Below, one piece after another: positions 8,669-21,353 of a DNA stretch of 64,000 nt (position 1 is the stretch's first letter; each line of letters opens with the position of its first letter). A program made the position numbers and the translations under genes. The notes beneath the pieces were generated by a model. It did not search any database. It saw only the letters and a list, made by a program, of their open reading frames with translations, and had not been told where the DNA came from. Source of the stretch: Limanda limanda (lineage: Eukaryota > Chordata > Actinopteri > Pleuronectiformes > Pleuronectidae); NCBI RefSeq assembly GCF_963576545.1, contig NW_026870395.1, positions 1 to 64,000 on the forward strand, read 5' to 3'.

Positions 8669-10274
8669 GATGGTACCGATCGATGCGCGCTACCCCATTT
8701 AGTGGGGGTAGAGCCTACTTGCAAGTCTCTCCGACCTTCACAAAAAAAGTTATTCAAGAATATCTCTTTCTCCTATGTGCTTTCATCCCTAACCCTAACC
8801 CTAACCCTTCCGAAAGTCGGAGAAGCTCAAGGATGGTACCGATCGATGCGCGCAACCCCATTTAGTGGGGGTAGAGCCTACTTGCAAGTCTCTCCGACCT
8901 TCACAAAAAAAGTTATTCAAGAATATCTCCTCAGATTTGGGGGAATTTCATCGGTCGACCTCTTCCGAAGGTCGTACAAGCTCGGGGATGGTACCAATCG
9001 ATCCGCAGGACCCAAATTAATCCAGATGCAACCACTTTCCAAGTCTCTCCGACCTTCACAAAAAAAGTTATTCAAGAATATCTCTTTCTCCTATGTGCTT
9101 TCATCCCTAACCCTAACCCTAACCCTTCCGAAAGTCGGAGAAGCTCAAGGATGGTACCGATCGATGCGCGCTACCCCATTTAGTGGGGGTAGAGCCTACT
9201 TGCAAGTCTCTCCGACCTTCACAAAAAAAGTTATTCAAGAATATCTCTTTCTCCTATGTGCTTTCATCCCTAACCCTAACCCTAACCCTTCCGAAAGTCG
9301 GAGAAGCTCAAGGATGGTACCGATCGATGCGCGCAACCCCATTTAGTGGGGGTAGAGCCTACTTGCAAGTCTCTCCGACCTTCACAAAAAAAGTTATTCA
9401 AGAATATCTCCTCAGATTTGGGGGAATTTCGTCGGTCGACCTCTTTCGAAGGTCGTACAAGCTCGGGGATGGTACCAATCGATCCGCAGGACCCAAATTA
9501 GTCCAGATGCAACCACTTTCCAAGTCTCTCCGACCTTCACAAAAAAAGTTATTCAAGAATATCTCTTTCTCCTATGTGCTTTCATCCCTAACCCTAACCC
9601 TAACCCTTCCGAAAGTCGGAGAAGCTCAAGGATGGTACCGATCGATGTGCGCTACCCCATTTAGTGGGGGTAGAGCCTACTTGCAAGTCTCTCCGACCTT
9701 CACAAAAAAAGTTATTCAAGAATATCTCTTTCTCCTATGTGCTTTCATCCCTAACCCTAACCCTAACCCTTCCGAAAGTCGGAGAAGCTCAAGGAAGGTA
9801 CCGATCGATGTGAGCTACCCCATTTAGTGGGGGTAGAGCCTACTTGCAAGTCTCTCCGACCTTCACAAAAAAAGTTATTCAAGAATATCTCTTTCTCCTA
9901 TGTGCTTTCATCCCTAACCCTAACCCTAACCCTTCCGAAAGTCGGAGAAGCTCAAGGATGGTAACGATCGATGCGCGCAACCCCATTTAGTGGGGGTAGA
10001 GCCTACTTGCAAGTCTCTCCGACCTTCACAAAAAAAGTTATTCAAGAATATCTCCTCAGATTTGGGGGAATTTCGTCGGTCGACCTCTTCCGAAGGTCGT
10101 ACAAGCTCGGGGATGGTACCAATCGATCAGCAGGACCCAAATTAGTCCAGATGCAACCACTTTCCAAGTCTCTCCGACCTTCACAAAAAAAGTTATTCAA
10201 GAATATCTCTTTCTCCTATGTGCTTTCATCCCTAACCCTAACCCTAACCCTTCCGAAAGTCGGAGAAGCTCAAG

Positions 10275-10437
10275 GATGGTACCAATCGATGCGCGCTACC
10301 CCATTTAGTGGGGGTAGAGCCTACTTGCAAGTCTCTCCGACCTTCACAAAAAAAGTTATTCAAGAATATCTCTTTCTCCTATGTGCTTTCATCCCTAACC
10401 CTAACCCTAACCCTTCCGAAAGTCGGAGAAGCTTAAG
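10275..10437 (+). repeat. Monomer whose head starts like head 2
   Basis: The unit begins GGTACCAATCGATGCG: the CAATCG matches head 2 of module C, then head 1 resumes. This could be a single G-to-A change or a very short conversion tract. Copies lie at 15,584, 51,492 and 59,534. Confidence 0.6.
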
Positions 10438-10710
10438 GATGGTACCGATCGATGCGCGCAACCCCATTTAGTGGGGGTAGAGCCTACTTGCAAGTCTCTC
10501 CGACCTTCACAAAAAAAGTTATTCAAGAATATCTCCTCAGATTTGGGGGAATTTCGTCGGTCGACCTCTTCCGAAGGTCGTACAAGCTCGGGGATGGTAC
10601 CAATCGATCCGCAGGACCCAAATTAGTCCAGATGCAACCACTTTCCAAGTCTCTCCGACCTTCACAAAAAAAGTTATTCAAGAATATCTCTTTCTCCTAT
10701 GTGCTTTCAT

Positions 10711-10731
10711 CCCTAACCCTAACCCTAATCC
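10711..10731 (+). repeat. Degenerate telomere tract ending CTAATCC
   Basis: It is three repeats in length but the last CCC is TCC, so only three C-runs are intact. The same change occurs in the C halves of D15747, D17029, D51655, D59697 and D60979, and in the short D16554s and D60504s. Confidence 0.9.
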
Positions 10732-11244
10732 TTCCGAAAGTCGGAGAAGCTCAAGGATGGTACCGATCGATGTGCGCTACCCCATTTAGTGGGGGTAGAG
10801 CCTACTTGCAAGTCTCTCCGACCTTCACAAAAAAAGTTATTCAAGAATATCTCTTTCTCCTATGTGCTTTCATCCCTAACCCTAACCCTAACCCTTCCGA
10901 AAGTCGGAGAAGCTCAAGGATGGTACCGATCGATGCGCGCTACCCCATTTAGTGGGGGTAGAGCCTACTTGCAAGTCTCTCCGACCTTCACAAAAAAAGT
11001 TATTCAAGAATATCTCTTTCTCCTATGTGCTTTCATCCCTAACCCTAACCCTAACCCTTCCGAAAGTCGGAGAAGCTCAAGGATGGTACCGATCGATGCG
11101 CGCTACCCCATTTAGTGGGGGTAGAGCCTACTTGCAAGTCTCTCCGACCTTCACAAAAAAAGTTATTCAAGAATATCTCTTTCTCCTATGTGCTTTCATC
11201 CCTAACCCTAACCCTAACCCTTCCGAAAGTCGGAGAAGCTCAAG

Positions 11245-14200
11245 GAAGGTACCGATCGATGTGAGCTACCCCATTTAGTGGGGGTAGAGCCTACTTGCAA
11301 GTCTCTCCGACCTTCACAAAAAAAGTTATTCAAGAATATCTCTTTCTCCTATGTGCTTTCATCCCTAACCCTAACCCTAACCCTTCCGAAAGTCGGAGAA
11401 GCTCAAGGATGGTACCGATCGATGCGCGCTACCCCATTTAGTGGGGGTAGAGCCTACTTGCAAGTCTCTCCGACCTTCACAAAAAAAGTTATTCAAGAAT
11501 ATCTCTTTCTCCTATGTGCTTTCATCCCTAACCCTAACCCTAACCCTTCCGAAAGTCGGAGAAGCTCAAGGATGGTACCGATCGATGCGCGCTACCCCAT
11601 TTAGTGGGGGTAGAGCCTACTTGCAAGTCTCTCCGACCTTCACAAAAAAAGTTATTCAAGAATATCTCTTTCTCCTATGTGCTTTCATCCCTAACCCTAA
11701 CCCTAACCCTTCCGAAAGTCGGAGAAGCTCAAGGATGGTACCGATCGATGTGCGCAACCCCATTTAGTGGGGGTAGAGCCTACTTGCAAGTCTCTCCGAC
11801 CTTCACAAAAAAAGTTATTCAAGAATATCTCCTCAGATTTGGGGGAATTTCGTCGGTCGACCTCTTTCGAAGGTCGTACAAGCTCGGGGATGGTACCAAT
11901 CGATCCGCAGGACCCAAATTAGTCCAGATGCAACCACTTTCCAAGTCTCTCCGACCTTCACAAAAAAAGTTATTCAAGAATATCTCTTTCTCCTATGTGC
12001 TTTCATCCCTAACCCTAACCCTAACCCTTCCGAAAGTCGGAGAAGCTCAAGGATGGTACCGATCGATGTGCGCTACCCCATTTAGTGGGGGTAGAGCCTA
12101 CTTGCAAGTCTCTCCGACCTTCACAAAAAAAGTTATTCAAGAATATCTCTTTCTCCTATGTGCTTTCATCCCTAACCCTAACCCTAACCCTTCCAAAAGT
12201 CGGAGAAGCTCAAGGAAGGTACCGATCGATGTGAGCTACCCCATTTAGTGGGGGTAGAGCCTACTTGCAAGTCTCTCCGACCTTCACAAAAAAAGTTATT
12301 CAAGAATATCTCTTTCTCCTATGTGCTTTCATCCCTAACCCTAACCCTAACCCTTCCGAAAGTCGGAGAAGCTCAAGGATGGTACCGATCGATGCGCGCT
12401 ACCCCATTTAGTGGGGGTAGAGCCTACTTGCAAGTCTCTCCGACCTTCACAAAAAAAGTTATTCAAGAATATCTCTTTCTCCTATGTGCTTTCATCCCTA
12501 ACCCTAACCCTAACCCTTCCGAAAGTCGGAGAAGCTCAAGGATGGTACCGATCGATGCGCGCTACCCCATTTAGTGGGGGTAGAGCCTACTTGCAAGTCT
12601 CTCCGACCTTCACAAAAAAAGTTATTCAAGAATATCTCTTTCTCCTATGTGCTTTCATCCCTAACCCTAACCCTAACCCTTCCGAAAGTCGGAGAAGCTC
12701 AAGGATGGTACCGATCGATGTGTGCAACCCCATTTAGTGGGGGTAGAGCCTACTTGCAAGTCTCTCCGACCTTCACAAAAAAAGTTATTCAAGAATATCT
12801 CCTCAGATTTGGGGGAATTTCGTCGGTCGACCTCTTTCGAAGGTCGTACAAGCTCGGGGATGGTACCAATCGATCCGCAGGACCCAAATTAGTGCAGATG
12901 CAACCACTTTCCAAGTCTCTCCGACCTTCACAAAAAAAGTTATTCAAGAATATCTCTTTCTCCTATGTGCTTTCATCCCTAACCCTAACCCTAACCCTTC
13001 CGAAAGTCGGAGAAGCTCAAGGATGGTACTGATCGATGCGCGCTACCCCATTTAGTGGGGGTAGAGCCTACTTGCAAGTCTCTCCGACCTTCACAAAAAA
13101 AGTTATTCAAGAATATCTCTTTCTCCTATGTGCTTTCATCCCTAACCCTAACCCTAACCCTTCCGAAAGTCGGAGAAGCTCAAGGATGGTACCGATCGAT
13201 GCGCGCAACCCCATTTAGTGGGGGTAGAGCCTACTTGCAAGTCTCTCCGACCTTCACAAAAAAAGTTATTCAAGAATATCTCCTCAGATTTGGGGGAATT
13301 TCGTCGGTCGACCTCTTCCGAAGGTCGTACAAGCTCGGGGATGGTACCAATCGATCCGCAGGACCCAAATTAGTCCAGATGCAACCACTTTCCAAGTCTC
13401 TCCGACCTTCACAAAAAAAGTTATTCAAGAATATCTCTTTCTCCTATGTGCTTTCATCCCTAACCCTAACCCTAACCCTTCCGAAAGTCGGAGAAGCTCA
13501 AGGATGGTACCGATCGATGCGCGCTACCCCATTTAGTGGGGGTAGAGCCTACTTGCAAGTCTCTCCGACCTTCACAAAAAAAGTTATTCAAGAATATCTC
13601 TTTCTCCTATGTGCTTTCATCCCTAACCCTAACCCTAACCCTTCCGAAAGTCGGAGAAGCTCAAGGATGGTACCGATCGATGTGCGCAACCCCATTTAGT
13701 GGGGGTAGAGCCTACTTGCAAGTCTCTCCGACCTTCACAAAAAAAGTTATTCAAGAATATCTCCTCAGATTTGGGGGAATTTCGTCGGTCGACCTCTTTC
13801 GAAGGTCGTACAAGCTCGGGGATGGTACCAATCGATCCGCAGGACCCAAATTAGTCCAGATGCAACCACTTTCCAAGTCTCTCCGACCTTCACAAAAAAA
13901 GTTATTCAAGAATATCTCTTTCTCCTATGTGCTTTCATCCCTAACCCTAACCCTTCCGAAAGTCGGAGAAGCTCAAGGATGGTACCGATCGATGCGCGCT
14001 ACCCCATTTAGTGGGGGTAGAGCCTACTTGCAAGTCTCTCCGACCTTCACAAAAAAAGTTATTCAAGAATATCTCTTTCTCCTATGTGCTTTCATCCCTA
14101 ACCCTAACCCTAACCCTTCCGAAAGTCGGAGAAGCTCAAGGATGGTACCGATCGATGCGCGCAACCCCATTTAGTGGGGGTAGAGCCTACTTGCAAGTCT

Positions 14201-16553
14201 CTCCGACCTTCACAAAAAAAGTTATTCAAGAATATCTCCTCAGATTTGGGGGAATTTCATCGGTCGACCTCTTCCGAAGGTCGTACAAGCTCGGGGATGG
14301 TACCAATCGATCCGCAGGACCCAAATTAATCCAGATGCAACCACTTTCCAAGTCTCTCCGACCTTCACAAAAAAAGTTATTCAAGAATATCTCTTTCTCC
14401 TATGTGCTTTCATCCCTAACCCTAACCCTAACCCTTCCGAAAGTCGGAGAAGCTCAAGGATGGTACCGATCGATGCGCGCTACCCCATTTAGTGGGGGTA
14501 GAGCCTACTTGCAAGTCTCTCCGACCTTCACAAAAAAAGTTATTCAAGAATATCTCTTTCTCCTATGTGCTTTCATCCCTAACCCTAACCCTAACCCTTC
14601 CGAAAGTCGGAGAAGCTCAAGGATGGTACCGATCGATGCGCGCAACCCCATTTAGTGGGGGTAGAGCCTACTTGCAAGTCTCTCCGACCTTCACAAAAAA
14701 AGTTATTCAAGAATATCTCCTCAGATTTGGGGGAATTTCGTCGGTCGACCTCTTTCGAAGGTCGTACAAGCTCGGGGATGGTACCAATCGATCCGCAGGA
14801 CCCAAATTAGTCCAGATGCAACCACTTTCCAAGTCTCTCCGACCTTCACAAAAAAAGTTATTCAAGAATATCTCTTTCTCCTATGTGCTTTCATCCCTAA
14901 CCCTAACCCTAACCCTTCCGAAAGTCGGAGAAGCTCAAGGATGGTACCGATCGATGTGCGCTACCCCATTTAGTGGGGGTAGAGCCTACTTGCAAGTCTC
15001 TCCGACCTTCACAAAAAAAGTTATTCAAGAATATCTCTTTCTCCTATGTGCTTTCATCCCTAACCCTAACCCTAACCCTTCCGAAAGTCGGAGAAGCTCA
15101 AGGAAGGTACCGATCGATGTGAGCTACCCCATTTAGTGGGGGTAGAGCCTACTTGCAAGTCTCTCCGACCTTCACAAAAAAAGTTATTCAAGAATATCTC
15201 TTTCTCCTATGTGCTTTCATCCCTAACCCTAACCCTAACCCTTCCGAAAGTCGGAGAAGCTCAAGGATGGTAACGATCGATGCGCGCAACCCCATTTAGT
15301 GGGGGTAGAGCCTACTTGCAAGTCTCTCCGACCTTCACAAAAAAAGTTATTCAAGAATATCTCCTCAGATTTGGGGGAATTTCGTCGGTCGACCTCTTCC
15401 GAAGGTCGTACAAGCTCGGGGATGGTACCAATCGATCAGCAGGACCCAAATTAGTCCAGATGCAACCACTTTCCAAGTCTCTCCGACCTTCACAAAAAAA
15501 GTTATTCAAGAATATCTCTTTCTCCTATGTGCTTTCATCCCTAACCCTAACCCTAACCCTTCCGAAAGTCGGAGAAGCTCAAGGATGGTACCAATCGATG
15601 CGCGCTACCCCATTTAGTGGGGGTAGAGCCTACTTGCAAGTCTCTCCGACCTTCACAAAAAAAGTTATTCAAGAATATCTCTTTCTCCTATGTGCTTTCA
15701 TCCCTAACCCTAACCCTAACCCTTCCGAAAGTCGGAGAAGCTTAAGGATGGTACCGATCGATGCGCGCAACCCCATTTAGTGGGGGTAGAGCCTACTTGC
15801 AAGTCTCTCCGACCTTCACAAAAAAAGTTATTCAAGAATATCTCCTCAGATTTGGGGGAATTTCGTCGGTCGACCTCTTCCGAAGGTCGTACAAGCTCGG
15901 GGATGGTACCAATCGATCCGCAGGACCCAAATTAGTCCAGATGCAACCACTTTCCAAGTCTCTCCGACCTTCACAAAAAAAGTTATTCAAGAATATCTCT
16001 TTCTCCTATGTGCTTTCATCCCTAACCCTAACCCTAATCCTTCCGAAAGTCGGAGAAGCTCAAGGATGGTACCGATCGATGTGCGCTACCCCATTTAGTG
16101 GGGGTAGAGCCTACTTGCAAGTCTCTCCGACCTTCACAAAAAAAGTTATTCAAGAATATCTCTTTCTCCTATGTGCTTTCATCCCTAACCCTAACCCTAA
16201 CCCTTCCGAAAGTCGGAGAAGCTCAAGGATGGTACCGATCGATGCGCGCTACCCCATTTAGTGGGGGTAGAGCCTACTTGCAAGTCTCTCCGACCTTCAC
16301 AAAAAAAGTTATTCAAGAATATCTCTTTCTCCTATGTGCTTTCATCCCTAACCCTAACCCTAACCCTTCCGAAAGTCGGAGAAGCTCAAGGATGGTACCG
16401 ATCGATGCGCGCTACCCCATTTAGTGGGGGTAGAGCCTACTTGCAAGTCTCTCCGACCTTCACAAAAAAAGTTATTCAAGAATATCTCTTTCTCCTATGT
16501 GCTTTCATCCCTAACCCTAACCCTAACCCTTCCGAAAGTCGGAGAAGCTCAAG
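11245..16553 (+). repeat. 5,309-bp higher-order repeat, copy 2
   Basis: Units are in the same order as copy 1, including the short dimer D13666s. Every rare marker I tracked is present (for example GTGAGC at 11,245, CATCGG near 14,259, AAGCTTAAGG near 15,740). The next unit, D16554, has GGTACTGG where another copy would have GAAGGTACC, so the tandem ends there. Further copies lie at 47,153-52,461, 52,462 to ~54,650 (partial) and 55,195-60,503. Confidence 0.9.
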
Positions 16554-16865
16554 GATGGTACTGGTCGATGCGCGCAACCCCATTTAGTGGGGGTAGAGCC
16601 TACTTGCAAGTCTCTCCGACCTTCACAAAAAAAGTTATTCAAGAATATCTCCTCAGATTTGGGGGAATTTCGTCGGTCGACCTCTTCCGAAGGTCGTACA
16701 AGCTCGGGGATGGTACCAATCGATCCGCAGGACCCAAATTAGTCCAGATGCAACCACTTTCCAAGTCTCTCCGACCTTCACAAAAAAAGTTATTCAAGAA
16801 TATCTCTTTCTCCTATGTGCTTTCATCCCTAACCCTAATCCTTCCGAAAGTCGGAGAAGCTCAAG
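16554..16865 (+). repeat. Short dimer (312 bp) with degenerate tract
   Basis: The tract is two repeats and ends CTAATCC, not CTAACCC, so only two intact CCC runs remain. The head has GGTACTGGTCG and GCGCAACC. Duplicated at 60,504. Confidence 0.9.
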
Positions 16866-17835
16866 GATGGTACCGATCGATGTGCGCTACCCCATTTAGT
16901 GGGGGTAGAGCCTACTTGCAAGTCTCTCCGACCTTCACAAAAAAAGTTATTCAAGAATATCTCTTTCTCCTATGTGCTTTCATCCCTAACCCTAACCCTA
17001 ACCCTTCCGAAAGTCGGAGAAGCTCAAGGATGGTAACGATCGATGCGCGCAACCCCATTTAGTGGGGGTAGAGCCTACTTGCAAGTCTCTCCGACCTTCA
17101 CAAAAAAAGTTATTCAAGAATATCTCCTCAGATTTGGGGGAATTTCGTCGGTCGACCTCTTCCGAAGGTCGTACAAGCTCGGGGATGGTACCAATCGATC
17201 CGCAGGACCCAAATTAGTCCAGATGCAACCACTTTCCAAGTCTCTCCGACCTTCACAAAAAAAGTTATTCAAGAATATCTCTTTCTCCTATGTGCTTTCA
17301 TCCCTAACCCTAACCCTAATCCTTCCGAAAGTCGGAGAAGCTCAAGGATGGTACCGATCGATGTGCGCTACCCCATTTAGTGGGGGTAGAGCCTACTTGC
17401 AAGTCTCTCCGACCTTCACAAAAAAAGTTATTCAAGAATATCTCTTTCTCCTATGTGCTTTCATCCCTAACCCTAACCCTAACCCTTCCGAAAGTCGGAG
17501 AAGCTCAAGGATGGTACCGATCGATGCGCGCTACCCCATTTAGTGGGGGTAGAGCCTACTTGCAAGTCTCTCCGACCTTCACAAAAAAAGTTATTCAAGA
17601 ATATCTCTTTCTCCTATGTGCTTTCATCCCTAACCCTAACCCTAACCCTTCCGAAAGTCGGAGAAGCTCAAGGATGGTACCGATCGATGCGCGCTACCCC
17701 ATTTAGTGGGGGTAGAGCCTACTTGCAAGTCTCTCCGACCTTCACAAAAAAAGTTATTCAAGAATATCTCTTTCTCCTATGTGCTTTCATCCCTAACCCT
17801 AACCCTAACCCTTCCGAAAGTCGGAGAAGCTCAAG

Positions 17836-17992
17836 GATGGTACTGGTCGATGCGCGCAACCCCATTTAGTGGGGGTAGAGCCTACTTGCAAGTCTCTCCG
17901 ACCTTCACAAAAAAAGTTATTCAAGAATATCTCTTTCTCCTATGTGCTTTCATCCCTAACCCTAACCCTTCCGAAAGTCGGAGAAGCTCAAG
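17836..17992 (+). repeat. Hybrid short monomer (157 bp) with a dimer-type head
   Basis: Its head (GGTACTGGTCGATGCGCGCAACC) matches the head of dimer D16554s, not other M units, which have GCGCTACC. Its length of 157 bp is exactly a 312-bp short dimer minus 155 bp. This is what a deletion between the two cores of a short dimer would produce. The tract ends in CCC rather than TCC, so the tail came from a different short dimer or later change. A duplicate lies at 61,786. These are the only M units I found with GCAACC. Confidence 0.75.
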
Positions 17993-18791
17993 GATGGTAC
18001 CGATCGATGCGCGCAACCCCATTTAGTGGGGGTAGAGCCTACTTGCAAGTCTCTCCGACCTTCACAAAAAAAGTTATTCAAGAATATCTCCTCAGATTTG
18101 GGGGAATTTCGTCGGTCGACCTCTTCCAAAGGTCGTACAAGCTCGGGGATGGTACCAATCGATCCGCAGGACCCAAATTAGTCCAGATGCAACCACTTTC
18201 CAAGTCTCTCCGACCTTCACAAAAAAAGTTATTCAAGAATATCTCTTTCTCCTATGTGCTTTCATCCCTAACCCTAACCCTAACCCTTCCGAAAGTCGGA
18301 GAAGCTCAAGGATGGTACCGATCGATGCGCGCTACCCCATTTAGTGGGGGTAGAGCCTACTTGCAAGTCTCTCCGACCTTCACAAAAAAAGTTATTCAAG
18401 AATATCTCTTTCTCCTATGTGCTTTCATCCCTAACCCTAACCCTAACCCTTCCGAAAGTCGGAGAAGCTCAAGGATGGTACCGATCGATGCGCGCAACCC
18501 CATTTAGTGGGGGTAGAGCCTACTTGCAAGTCTCTCCGACCTTCACAAAAAAAGTTATTCAAGAATATCTCCTCAGATTTGGGGGAATTTCGTCGGTCGA
18601 CCTCTTTCGAAGGTCGTACAAGCTCGGGGATGGTACCAATCGATCAGCAGGACCCAAATTAGTCCAGATGCAACCACTTTCCAAGTCTCTCCGACCTTCA
18701 CAAAAAAAGTTATTCAAGAATATCTCTTTCTCCTATGTGCTTTCATCCCTAACCCTAACCCTAACCCTTCCGAAAGTCGGAGAAGCTCAAG

Positions 18792-18948
18792 GATGGTACC
18801 GATCGATGCGCGCTACCCCATTTAGTGGGGGTAGAGCCTACTTGCAAGTCTCTCCGACCTTCACAAAAAAAGTTATTCAAGAATATCTCTTTCTCCTATG
18901 TGCTTTCATCCCTAACCCTAACCCTTCCGAAAGTCGGAGAAGCTCAAG
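18792..18948 (+). repeat. Short monomer (157 bp)
   Basis: An M unit with GCGCTACC head and a two-repeat telomere tract at 18,910-18,924. Duplicated at 62,742. It is followed by a CTTCCAAAGG dimer, as is 17,836. Confidence 0.88.
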
Positions 18949-21353
18949 GATGGTACCGATCGATGCGCGCAACCCCATTTAGTGGGGGTAGAGCCTACTT
19001 GCAAGTCTCTCCGACCTTCACAAAAAAAGTTATTCAAGAATATCTCCTCAGATTTGGGGGAATTTCGTCGGTCGACCTCTTCCAAAGGTCGTACAAGCTC
19101 GGGGATGGTACCAATCGATCCGCAGGACCCAAATTAGTCCAGATGCAACCACTTTCCAAGTCTCTCCGACCTTCACAAAAAAAGTTATTCAAGAATATCT
19201 CTTTCTCCTATGTGCTTTCATCCCTAACCCTAACCCTAACCCTTCCGAAAGTCGGAGAAGCTCAAGGATGGTACCGATCGATGCGCGCTACCCCATTTAG
19301 TGGGGGTAGAGCCTACTTGCAAGTCTCTCCGACCTTCACAAAAAAAGTTATTCAAGAATATCTCTTTCTCCTATGTGCTTTCATCCCTAACCCTAACCCT
19401 AACCCTTCCGAAAGTCGGAGAAGCTCAAGGATGGTACCGATCGATGCGCGCAACCCCATTTAGTGGGGGTAGAGCCTACTTGCAAGTCTCTCCGACCTTC
19501 ACAAAAAAAGTTATTCAAGAATATCTCCTCAGATTTGGGGGAATTTCGTCGGTCGACCTCTTTCGAAGGTCGTACAAGCTCGGGGATGGTACCAATCGAT
19601 CTGCAGGACCCAAATTAGTCCAGATGCAACCACTTTCCAAGTCTCTCCGACCTTCACAAAAAAAGTTATTCAAGAATATCTCTTTCTCCTATGTGCTTTC
19701 ATCCCTAACCCTAACCCTAACCCTTCCGAAAGTCGGAGAAGCTCAAGGATGGTACCGATCGATGCGCGCTACCCCATTTAGTGGGGGTAGAGCCTACTTG
19801 CAAGTCTGTCCGACCTTCACAAAAAAAGTTATTCAAGAATATCTCTTTCTCCTATGTGCTTTCATCCCTAACCCTAACCCTAACCCTTCCGAAAGTCGGA
19901 GAAGCTCAAGGATGGTACCGATCGATGCGCGCAACCCCATTTAGTGGGGGTAGAGCCTACTTGCAAGTCTCTCCGACCTTCACAAAAAAAGTTATTCAAG
20001 AATATCTCCTCAGATTTGGGGGAATTTCGTCGGTCGACCTCTTTCGAAGGTCGTACAAGCTCGGGGATGGTACCAATCGATCCGCAGGACCCAAATTAGT
20101 CCAGATGCAACCACTTTCCAAGTCTCTCCGACCTTCACAAAAAAAGTTATTCAAGAATATCTCTTTCTCCTATGTGCTTTCATCCCTAACCCTAACCCTA
20201 ACCCTTCCGAAAGTCGGAGAAGCTCAAGGATGGTACCGATCGATGCGCGCTACCCCATTTAGTGGGGGTAGAGCCTACTTGCAAGTCTCTCCGACCTTCA
20301 AAAAAAAAGTTATTCAAGAATATCTCTTTCTCCTATGTGCTTTCATCCCTAACCCTAACCCTAACCCTTCCGAAAGTCGGAGAAGCTCAAGGAAGGTACC
20401 GATCGATGCGCGCAACCCCATTTAGTGGGGGTAGAGCCTACTTGCAAGTCTCTCCGACCTTCACAAAAAAAGTTATTCAAGAATATCTCCTCAGATTTGG
20501 GGGAATTTCGTCGGTCGACCTCTTTCGAAGGTCGTACAAGCTCGGGGATGGTACCAATCGATCCGCAGGACCCAAATTAGTCCAGATGCAACCACTTTCC
20601 AAGTCTCTCCGACCTTCACAAAAAAAGTTATTCAAGAATATCTCTTTCTCCTATGTGCTTTCATCCCTAACCCTAACCCTAACCCTTCCGAAAGTCGGAG
20701 AAGCTCAAGGATGGTACCGATCGATGCGCGCTACCCCATTTAGTGGGGGTAGAGCCTACTTGCAAGTCTCTCCGACCTTCACAAAAAAAGTTATTCAAGA
20801 ATATCTCTTTCTCCTATGTGCTTTCATCCCTAACCCTAACCCTAACCCTTCCGAAAGTCGGAGAAGCTCAAGGAAGGTACCGATCGATGCGCGCAACCCC
20901 ATTTAGTGGGGGTAGAGCCTACTTGCAAGTCTCTCCGACCTTCACAAAAAAAGTTATTCAAGAATATCTCCTCAGATTTGGGGGAATTTCGTCGGTCGAC
21001 CTCTTTCGAAGGTCGTACAAGCTCGGGGATGGTACCAATCGATCCGCAGGACCCAAATTAGTCCAGATGCAACCACTTTCCAAGTCTCTCCGACCTTCAC
21101 AAAAAAAGTTATTCAAGAATATCTCTTTCTCCTATGTGCTTTCATCCCTAACCCTAACCCTAACCCTTCCGAAAGTCGGAGAAGCTCAAGGATGGTACCG
21201 ATCGATGCGCGCTACCCCATTTAGTGGGGGTAGAGCCTACTTGCAAGTCTCTCCGACCTTCACAAAAAAAGTTATTCAAGAATATCTCTTTCTCCTATGT
21301 GCTTTCATCCCTAACCCTAACCCTAACCCTTCCGAAAGTCGGAGAAGCTCAAG

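Larger units (their letters stand above)
5936..11244 (+). repeat. 5,309-bp higher-order repeat, copy 1
   Basis: It has 17 M and 8 D, one of them short: M5936 M6099 M6262 D6425 M6743 M6906 M7069 M7232 D7395 M7713 D7876 M8194 D8357s M8669 D8832 M9150 D9313 M9631 M9794 D9957 M10275 D10438 M10756 M10919 M11082. Rare markers repeat at +5,309 in copy 2: GTGAGC heads (5,936; 6,906; 9,794), CCAAAAG (6,886), GTGTGC (7,414), CATCGG (8,950) and AAGCTTAAGG (10,431). Agreement is lost within M5773 on the left and at the start of the next copy on the right, as expected for a direct tandem duplication. Confidence 0.9.
16554..21353 (+). repeat. Block dominated by regular 481-bp D-M ladder
   Basis: Unit order is D16554s M16866 D17029 M17347 M17510 M17673 M17836s D17993 M18311 D18474 M18792s D18949 M19267 D19430 M19748 D19911 M20229 D20392 M20710 D20873 M21191. 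From 17,993 to 21,353 there are seven successive D+M pairs (481 bp, one of 475 bp). The variant CTTCCAAAGG marks D17993 and D18949, one ladder step of two pairs (956 bp) apart, which suggests a local duplication. AAGGTACC heads mark D20392 and D20873. Most of this block (to 20,050) recurs at 60,504-64,000. Confidence 0.85.
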
